Source of the DNA: Epiperipatus broadwayi
Taxonomy: Eukaryota; Onychophora; Udeonychophora; Euonychophora; Peripatidae
DNA: 64,000 bases
Reading direction: 5' to 3'
Assembly: GCA_028023455.1 (NCBI GenBank)
Contig: JAQFVV010001004.1
Span: 62,001-126,000 of the forward strand
In this document: one piece after another, positions 55,900-64,000 of the stretch
Layout: the number at the start of each line of letters is the position of its first letter
Position numbering within the stretch: position 1 is the stretch's first letter
Made by a program: the position numbers and the translations under genes
Notes under the pieces: generated by a model
Database searches by the model: none
Seen by the model: the letters and a program-made list of their open reading frames with translations, nothing else
Told to the model about the DNA's origin: nothing

Positions 55900-57700
55900 T
55901 AACTATTATCATCATCAATCATTATCTATTGACTGTAGGATGAAGATCTCTCCAAGTTTAACCCATCTTCTCTTATTTCTAGCCTCTCTTCTTCATATCA
56001 CCCCTGCACACTTTCTAATTTCATCCATCCATTTTATATATGATCTCTTTCTGGGTCTTTTATAATCTTGTGGAATCCAGTTTAAAATTTCAATTGTCCA
56101 TTTATTATCATCTCTTTTAGAAATATGTCCAGCCCATCTTCACTTCAGTCTTTAATTCTTTCAACAATATCAGTAACACCTGTTTGTTCTTCTTACCCAT
56201 GTATAATGTTTTTGATCTCTTCTTGCTATTCCTATCATGAATCTCTCCATATTTCATTGAGTTGTCTGAATTCTCTGCATTGCTCTTCTACCATGTGTCC
56301 AAGCCTCAAATTTATAAGTAAAAACTGGTAAAACACAATTATTAAAAACCTTCCTTTTCAAACACATAGGAATATTTCCTTTGAATATTAAGATATTTCT
56401 ACCAAAAGCACTTCAACCAAGTTTAATTTTATGATTAATTTCATCTATTATATTTCCACCTGTAGTAATAATATGACTTCTTCTAAATCATCATAATAAA
56501 TCATTTTCATCTTTGAGAAACTTCATTGAACATTACTTTAGTCTTTTTAACATTTATCTTTAATCCTACTTTCTTACTTTCATCTGATAAATCTTGCAAC
56601 ATTTTCTGAAACCCTGAAGCATTATTTGTAAAAACAATTACATCATCTGCAAAATCTAAATGACTTAAATAATCTCCATTTACTTTTATTCCTTTAGCTT
56701 TCCATTTTAGTCCAGAAAATACTTCTTGCAACACTGCTGTAAAAAGTTTTGGAGATGTTGAGTCATCCTGTCTTACACCCTTCTTAATATTAACCTTTCT
56801 AATATTATTAATCTAATTGTTGCTGTTGCATTTTTATAAATGTTCTTCCAAATATGACAATATCCTGGATCTATACCTTGATGATCCAATGCTTTAATCA
56901 CTGAAGAAATGCTTATAGAATCAAATACCTTTTTATAATCTACAAATCCAAGGCATAATGGCAACTCATATTCATTGGTTTTTTCTATAACTTTTCTCAA
57001 TACTTAAATATAATCTACTATACTAAAACTGTTTTTAAATTGAGTTTGTTCTTTTGGTTGGTTAAAATCCAATGTTCTCTGTAGGTGAGTTATAATTTTT
57101 TTAGTAAAAATTTTGTATAAAATTGATAGGTCTATAATTTCTAATATCTTCTTTATTACCTATTTTATATATATTGTATATTAATTTTAATACTGTAATA
57201 TTCCAATCATCTGGTCAATCTTTATTATTTAGACATTTGTATATATGGAAAAAAAATTTTATTTTTTCACCTGCTTCTTTTAATCATTTGATTATAATTC
57301 CACCATTATCTGGAGCTCTTTCTCTTATTCATAAATTTAATAGCATATCTGACTTCTTCATTTAAAATCCTGGGTAATGTAGAAGATGTAATAGATGTAG
57401 GAGGTATTTGTTCTTTATTAATATATAATTCTTTGTAAAACTCTTCTACCCATTTCATGATGTCATCTCTCTTTTTAGTAATAGCTCTATCTTTTTTTCT
57501 TATTGCAGATATGTCTCATACCAACACCAAAATATTGTTTTATATTCTTCAGACTTTTATTCTCTTCCACATTTTTTCTTATTTCACAATTATCCTTTTA
57601 AGTATTAATTATGCTTAATAACCATCATTACACCATCTCTTGGCCAGTTTTGGTTCTTTATCCATCATTTTATGCTTATTTTGTAGTAAATTCGATATTT
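55900..57700 (-). pseudogene. RTE-like retrotransposon, longer copy
   Basis: Same family and orientation as 25921-27240, extending further 5'. Right to left: a decayed endonuclease-RT linker (57390-57700; RDDIMKWVEEFYKELY, LPRILNEEVRYAI), RT blocks LPLCLGFVDYKKVFDS and IKALDHQGIDPGYCHIW (56773-57000), and GDYLSHLDFADDVIVF with GLKINVKKTKVMFNE (56507-56734). Decayed C-terminal sequence runs down to a TTATCATCATCAATC tail near 55905. Several frameshifts. The AP endonuclease is missing. Confidence 0.86.
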
Positions 57701-58620
57701 AAAATTTTAATTTCAAAAAAATCTGCATTTGGCAGTAATTTTTGAAAAAAAAATCAATTTTTTTATTGTGTCTATTATTATATAGTGCACTCACTTTTCC
57801 CTTATATGAAGCCAGTAAAAGTTGAATGTCAACTTTAGTTATTGTTCTCCAGGTGTTTCTGTCAAAGTCAGAAATCAAACCCAAATGTTTTATGCTTTTG
57901 TAATAGATTTTGAACATAAATAAATATAATTCTCATAATTTTTGCATTCATAAATAAGTTTTTATATCATCTTAGGTAAATGCAAACTTTTATTTGAAAA
58001 TTTTTAAATTTTAGAAGAAAAATATTCAAGGAAAGAGAATCATTTTTGACTGCTATTCAAGACAAAGGACTGCTATTTGCATATCAATGACATTTCAGGG
58101 TTCTATTAAAATGCACTATTTTTCATAAATATTTATGTATTTTATAATTATTTTTGCACTATACTAACTAATAATGTGTTTACATTTAGATTTTTTACTT
58201 TAAATATTTAATTTTAGATGAAGAAAAGATAACAGAAGTGAATAATCAGAGATTGTAATTTCTAAGACAATAAATCATTGGTGATTTCAATAATGGTTGT
58301 TGAAATATAATTCTTTTGTTTTAATGGAGACTATTTTTCAAATATTTTCCTTATATTTTTCTTTAGTTATTAACATTATTTTAATTTTTTCTCCTTTTAA
58401 CCAATTTGAATGTAAAATAATTCAATTTTTAAAAGCTAAATTAAAACAATTCTGTTTATTGAAGATTATTAATTTTATAAATAGAAACATACTCAAATTT
58501 TTACATAATTGACCAATAAAATTAGTTCACTGTTTCCTCAAAAAAAATAAAACACATAAAAGGTTATAGTTTATTATACCATTGTCAACTCTTTTTAATA
58601 TCATTTTACAAAATTCGAAA
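57701..58620. other. A+T-rich non-coding stretch
   Basis: Nothing recognised; the 71-residue frame at 58297-58512 is a low-complexity hydrophobic run. Confidence 0.5.
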
Positions 58621-58632
58621 TATTCAGTTCTT

Positions 58633-58749
58633 TTTTCTTTTTTATTTTTTTAAGTGTCATAGCATCATCTGGGATGCAAACTCACAACCTAGGCAACTTC
58701 CTGCAAGTACAAGGAAGTTGTGCTGACCTCTTGACCACCAATGCAAGAC
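58633..58749 (-). mobile_element. tRNA-derived SINE / tRNA retropseudogene with 12-bp duplication
   Basis: TATTCAGTTCTT occurs at 58621-58632 and again at 58750-58761, flanking a 117-bp insert. On the minus strand the insert starts AGTCTTGCATTGGTGGTC, with TGGTCAAGAGG as an A-box-like element and GAGTTTGCATCCC as a B-box-like element, then ends in an A-rich tail (complement of TTTTTATTTTTTTAAG). Length, Pol III boxes, tail and duplication all fit LINE-mobilised tRNA-derived sequence. The parent tRNA is unclear; the insertion has a long complementary AACTTCC/GGAAGTT arm. Confidence 0.75.
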
Positions 58750-58761
58750 TATTCAGTTCTT

Positions 58762-59368
58762 GATGCATTATTTTTATATATTTTCAATTTCCTTCTTTTC
58801 TTCATAGATTTTCTAGTCTCAGTAGAAATGTTATTGATCAATTACTACTTTTTTCTGCCAGCTATCTTTTTTTGCAGTTTTTAAAATTATATCAGTTATT
58901 TTTTCTATGAATTTCATTCAAATCAGAATCATGTTCAAAATCTATTAATACTTGAAAATGATTTGCTAGTTCTAATCAACTGATAAAATATTTTAAATAA
59001 TCATTAAAATGTATATTTTTATAACATATAAATAATGATAATGATTATTTAGATACATGCATGCACATATCCCTGCACAATAGAACACATGCTTTTCTAT
59101 TAGTGTTATCACTTAATTATTCCTAATCATGTATGTTTTACTTCATTATGTTTAAATAGCTCATTTTTCTTTTGTTTGTCTCCAAAATAAATATATTACT
59201 GTATTATTCCCTCCCTATTTTAACCTGCGATTACATGATGAATGATTATGATCTGGTGAAATGATTATATCATTTTAATACATTTTTTTTTCAATAAAAA
59301 GCAGTTCTTTGGTTAAAATATTAAAGAAATTTTATATACAAGTAATTTTTTTTGTATTTTATTATTTT

Positions 59369-59372
<4 letters not shown>
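58762..59372. other. A+T-rich non-coding stretch
   Basis: Nothing recognised. Confidence 0.5.
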
Positions 59373-59408
<36 letters not shown>

Positions 59409-59444
59409 ACATATATATACAGTATATATATATATATATATATA
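59373..59444. repeat. (TA)n microsatellite
   Basis: TGTGTGTATATATA... followed by interrupted TA units, including a GTACATATATATACAGTATA spacer. Confidence 0.92.
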
Positions 59445-62404
59445 TAAAATCATTAAACACCAATCTACACTAAGACAATTCCAATGTCAATAACAATCAA
59501 CAATCTCAAATGTTTGTGGTTTATAGTACTTTTACATTTTGCACAAACAATTGAGGTAAATTATTATTCATCAAGTATGCAGTACAGATCTTATATATTT
59601 GAAGATCTTACACTGAATATATATAATTAAATCCATAACCATAAAATTTGAATAACATAGTGTAGTTGTGTGAATACAATGTTTAAACAAACTATTTATT
59701 ATAATAAATCAAATATGCAAATTATATTATGTTTGCAAAATTTTGATGACATCATAAATTGTACTCCCGTATCAGGTGAATAAAAAGTTGGACTAAGTAT
59801 GCTATCTAGTGCATTTGATGATTATCTTTTACAATAATGTAACCTTCCTTATGGATCTTAGCCTCAACATTCTCTATGGTATCTCTAGATTCAACCTCTA
59901 AATGTGATAGTCTTACCATTGAGAGTTTTAACAAAAGCAAATAAAATCTAAAATATGCATATATATATACAATAATGTAATATTTTATTTGTAAATAATT
60001 TTAAAGAATAATATAACTTTCACAAAATAATTTTAAGAATGAACTCGTAAATATATTTTATTTTAACTTTTATTGTAAAGTCACAAAGTTTTTTTTTTTT
60101 TCTATTTAACTTTTTTCACTATTTAATACAAAGAAATTAGATAATCTTGTTTTTCAATTTTTTTAATTAAAAAGTTATTTTGTTTATACCAAATTACACT
60201 GTTTTTTATTACTTAAAATGTGAAAAGTTCAAAACTTTGTTTTAAAAAGTAATTTTACTTAATTTTTTTCTATTAGTTTCTAGTTTTTAAAAGAAATAAT
60301 ATTTATGCTATTATATAGAATTTAATTAAAAGTGTAGTTTATAAACAATATAAAGTTCCACAGTGTTTTTTCAGTTTGTAGAATAAAACAAAAGTAATTA
60401 TAAAATGTGTCAATTTACTAATGTTATTAACTACAAACTAATAGAATGTTTTACATTTCACTTTTATTAAGCTCTTGAAGGTAAACCTATTCCATTACAT
60501 GATGGTTCGTAAATAAGAATTTTAAAAATTAACTACATCCTCTGAAACAATCTACTAAGAGAAAGTTTAAAAATTCTTTATAGATCTTTTTGAATATATT
60601 TATCTCCTGTTTTTAACTTTTTTAAATATTAAATCTTTTATTTTTTTAATCATAAAGCTAACTAATCTAAGCTGTTTATCATGAGGCAGATTAAGGTAGC
60701 AAAGCAAAATTCCATGACAAAGTAATAACATTTTATCATCAGTTGTATTTCATTGCTGGAGTCTTTTTCTAATATTAATGTCTTATTATTTCTATTATTA
60801 GTCTTAATATTTTTAATTAGTACTTGGAAATAAATACATTGGCTATAAATCAATTTTAAAAATCCAAATTTAAAATAAATAAATAAAAGACAAAATTATT
60901 GAATATGACAAAGAAATTTGAAAAGCTTTTTTTTTTGCTACAAAATTTATTACACTCAAGTACCATGAAAAATATTACACCAATTAAATATATGTGACGA
61001 TAATTCAGTTTCCTGTGACTCTTCATGATAGGATGACCAAAACAATATTAAATAAAAAAATTATGTATATATTTTTAGATTCATTAAAACATATTCTGAA
61101 TTGTAATTATAAAAATTATGACATTTTACATCGATTAAGCAGTTTTGAATACAAGATTTCTCTGGATAACAAATGTTTAAATATTTTGTTTACTCAAATA
61201 ATTAGATCTAGAAATTAAAAGGAATGAATACATAGCAATGCATAATTTGATTGATTGCATCTTTCCATTATTTTCTAACTTTTTTGGTAATCTTAGTAAA
61301 ACTATGGCTTTAGAACCTTCTATGAATGTTTTTAAAAATCATTTTTTTAAAATTCTGATATTGTTAAATATATCATTTTCTTAATGTAAATTAATTGAAA
61401 ATGTTCTTAGAAATTATAATAAATGAATAAAGAATCTATACTTGTATATCAACTAGCAATCAAACATATATATCTTAAATAATAAGGAATGTATTTTTTA
61501 AATTTTAAATATTATTTACTTACTTTTTTAAGGTATGTAATTAATTAATTATAAAAATAAATTCTCAATACTTTATAATGATTTTGATAGACAATCTCAA
61601 TTACAGAAACAAAAACGATCTTATATCATTAAAAAAATAACAATATAAAATATTTAGCCGATTAAATATAAATAATATATTTTAATTAATTCTAAAGTAA
61701 ATAAAATTAGAGAATGCTTCACTATCTCCAGAAAATGGATAAGCTGATTAATTTACATATATATTTGCATATATTATTATTTAATATCACAACAACTATT
61801 ACTGTTTTGTCTATTATTATGAGGTATAACATCTCAAAAGGGCTTATCCTGGATTAACTCATTTTGATTGTTTGCTATTAACATCTTCTTTAACCAGCGC
61901 TTTAAAGTGCTTGTATATACTATTCAATAAAAAATGAAAATGAGAAGTAATTTCCATGTAAATAGAAAATAACTTTTAACCTTTAATGTTACCAAGAAAA
62001 TATTAATTACTACTAATTGAAAATCTCTGAGGCCAAGTCAGATTTTTCATTAAACCTATAATAACTCTTTTGTTGAAATTTTGTTTATATATGCAAAAAT
62101 ATGCTTAAGACGTAATATTTATATTTTCATTGTTTTTTAAATAATACACAGTTAGTAGTTTTTAATTTATAGATGAAAGATTAATAAAAACTGATAGCAT
62201 ATAGCCAAATTTAAAACTAAATATTAAAATGGATAAAATATGAAACTTAGAGGGGAGACTAGGATTTTTACACATTATTTACATGCTACATTTTTGTATT
62301 TTGTCAAACTACGAAATATATATGGTATTGAAAATCCTGGTTAAAATTCCTTTCATTCTTTTGTATGGATTTTTTAAATAAGAAAACAGTTTTACAGTAA
62401 AATA
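59445..62404. other. A+T-rich non-coding stretch
   Basis: No gene or element end recognised; short frames at 60662-60853 and 60994-61218 lack any motif. Confidence 0.5.
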
Positions 62405-64000
62405 TCATCATCATAATCAATTTCAACTATGATTGATCTATCACAGAATAAAGGTCTTTCCATGTTTAATCTAGTTTTTTTTTTAAATCTCTATTCTCTC
62501 TTTCCCACAATACATCTACAACTTATTTTTTCTTTGTCAACCCATCTCATATATAGTCTACTATTTTTAAATTTTCCAAGATTCTAATTATCTATTATTA
62601 TCTCTTCAATAATATTTTCATTCCAAAATATGTTTTTTTCATTTTTCCAATAATATCAGTGATATCTATTTTTTCTTTCATCCAAGTATCTTGTTTTCCT
62701 TCTCTTCATGTTATTCCTTACATACTTCTCTCCAAGACATTGTTGAATGCTTTGAAGTCTCAGGATTGCTTATTTCTTAAGCATCCATGCATAAGTAAAA
62801 GCTGGTAAAACATTTCTATTAAAAACTTATTCTCCAAAACAAAGTTCATATTTTACTTTTAATATTAAGCTAATTCTATCAAAAGCTCTTTATCCAAGTT
62901 TAATTTTATCATTAATTGCATCTAGACTGACAAAAAATTGTAGTTGTTAACATTTTCTAATTCATGATTATAAATCTTTATTTTCTTTTTCTAAAGTCCA
63001 TTTAATCATACTTCAGTCATTTTAGAATTGATTTTTAGTCCTACTTTATTTTCATGTGATAAGCCCTCAGATCATTTCCTAAAGCTTTAAAGCATTACTT
63101 ACAATAACAATCACATTATCTGGAAAATTCAGATGACTTAAATAATTTCCTTTCTTACTTCCTTAATTTTCTATTTTAATACACAAATTACTTCTTGTAA
63201 ATCTGCTATAAAACGTTTTGAAGATATGGAATTTTCTATTATATACCTTTCTTAATATTAATCTTTTTAACATTACTACATAATCTAATCACTGTCATTA
63301 CATTTTGATAAATAATGTTCAGAATATGACAGTAACCTTGATCTATACCATGCTGATTCAATACTGTAACCAATGCTTGTAGAATAAAATGCATTTCATT
63401 ATTTACAAATACAAGGCATAATGGCACCTCATATCATTGGTTTTTTCTATAACTTCTCTTAATACATGGATGTAAACCACTATATTAAAATTACTTTTTT
63501 AATCTACTTTGTTCTTTTAAATGGCTAAAATTCAAAGTTCACTGAAGACAAGTTTTAATTATTTTTGAAAGATTTTGTACAAAACTGATAAAAAATTTAT
63601 AGCTCTGTATTTTTAATATCTTCTTTATCAATTTTTTTTCAAATATCAATTTTATTATAGTCTTTTTCCAATCATCTTTAATCATTTGGTATTTATTAAT
63701 AGTTTTCTATTTTATTTAAAATATTAATTGTAATTCCATTATTTATTGGAGTTTTCCCACAGTTCATAGATTTAATTGCATGTACTTACTTTAAAATTCT
63801 GGTCTATTCAGAATTTGTAGTAATTTTAGGGGCTATATTGTCTTCTTATTTATAATTTTTATATGATTTTTTATAGAACTCTTTCACACATTTTATATCA
63901 TTTCCCTTTTTTAATAACAGTTCCATCTTTTTTAAAAGTTTTCTTCTAATATCAAGATTTTGTTTTACACTTTTTAGACTTATTCTTTTCCTATAGTTTT
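62405..64000 (-). pseudogene. RTE-like retrotransposon, oldest copy, runs off the window
   Basis: Starts with an ATCATCATCATAATCAATT tail at 62405 and continues to the window end. Right to left at 63239-63427 it reads LCLVFVNNEMHFILQALV and VLNQHGIDQGYCHILNII, which aligns with the RT block of the 56.8-kb copy. At about 63100-63150 the catalytic region reads NYLSHLNFPDNVIVI, so both FADD aspartates' context is altered. It is much more diverged than the other two RTE copies, which share its orientation. Confidence 0.75.

Noticed and set aside
59775-59810. TCAGGTGAATAAA shared with 46138, considered as another family B end
   Set aside because: The match is about 13 bases in A+T-rich sequence with no hammerhead or other family B block nearby.
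60662-61218. Two short frames at 60.7 and 61.0 kb
   Set aside because: No motif, A+T-driven composition and no supporting context.
55855-64000. Host gene with introns, considered because of the repeated coding-like RT blocks
   Set aside because: All coding-like blocks in this part match RTE order, and no splice-bounded non-transposon exon was found.
1-64000. CRISPR array, bacterial operon, riboswitch or phage
   Set aside because: Repeats are long, diverged and inverted rather than short and evenly spaced. There are no prokaryotic genes, and the elements present are eukaryotic retroelements and DNA transposons.

Overview
The window is extremely A+T-rich (by eye roughly three quarters A+T), full of TA and TAA microsatellites. 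I find no host gene, no rRNA, no canonical tRNA gene and no CRISPR or operon-like organisation. What it does hold is a dense layer of decayed eukaryotic transposable elements: non-LTR retrotransposons (RTE-like and Tx1/L1-like), Penelope-like elements (PLEs), a hAT and a Tigger/pogo DNA transposon, short foldback elements and a tRNA-derived SINE. This fits intergenic or intronic DNA of an animal, most likely an invertebrate. The PLE endonuclease and Tigger sequences resemble arthropod ones, but I cannot name a species.

The striking feature is a network of hammerhead-ribozyme (HHR) motifs. At least four structural families (A, B, C, D; E and F are weaker) of dispersed repeats carry a type I hammerhead layout: helix I strand, CUGANGA, helix II hairpin, GAAA, a tiny or palindromic helix III, UH cleavage site, returning helix I strand. 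The families share almost no primary sequence in their stems, but each preserves pairing. PLE terminal repeats (pLTRs) are known to carry such ribozymes, and this window holds three decayed PLE coding remnants (9.9-10.2 kb +, 11.3-12.4 kb -, 51.6-53.3 kb -). Family B repeats sit directly beside one PLE endonuclease remnant and family F beside another. Families A and C occur as coding-free head-to-head and tandem arrays, like non-autonomous PLEs or retrozymes. Family D joins a hammerhead to a tRNA-like Pol III B box.

Layout. 0-0.7 kb: 3' end of a Tx1/L1-like LINE with a CAT/AAT tail. 0.7-1.9 kb: family A array in that tail. 4.3-4.9 and 6.4-6.9 kb: more family A. 9.3-10.2 kb: inverted family B repeats plus a PLE GIY-YIG endonuclease. 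11.1-14.1 kb: PLE remnant, TA repeat and Tigger element between inverted family F motifs. 14.9-15.5 kb: two tandem 320-bp units. 16.5-17.3 kb: nested inverted repeats with family E. 22.3-23.5 kb: family C element with a 13-bp target-site duplication. 25.9-27.2 kb: RTE. 27.7-28.1, 32.7-33.2, 36.2 and 48.7-49.1 kb: family D. 29.8-30.8 kb: A/B-type repeats. 32.1-34.8 kb: decayed LINE interrupted by D repeats and a MITE. 36.5-39.6 kb: an 0.85-kb duplication, one copy carrying a 117-bp family C insertion. 37.5-40.8 kb: LINE tail and family A repeats. 44.0-45.2 kb: hAT element. 46.2-46.8 kb: tandem family B. 49.7-51.3 kb: Tx1-like LINE. 51.6-53.3 kb: PLE. 55.9-57.7 kb and 62.4-64 kb: RTE copies. 58.6 kb: tRNA-derived SINE.

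No coding sequence looks intact. The possible living biology is RNA-level: five motifs (831-890, 1731-1790, 22356-22420, 23326-23388, 39335-39400) keep all the catalytic-core bases I can check, and tandem copies would release circularisable RNAs of about 360-460 nt.
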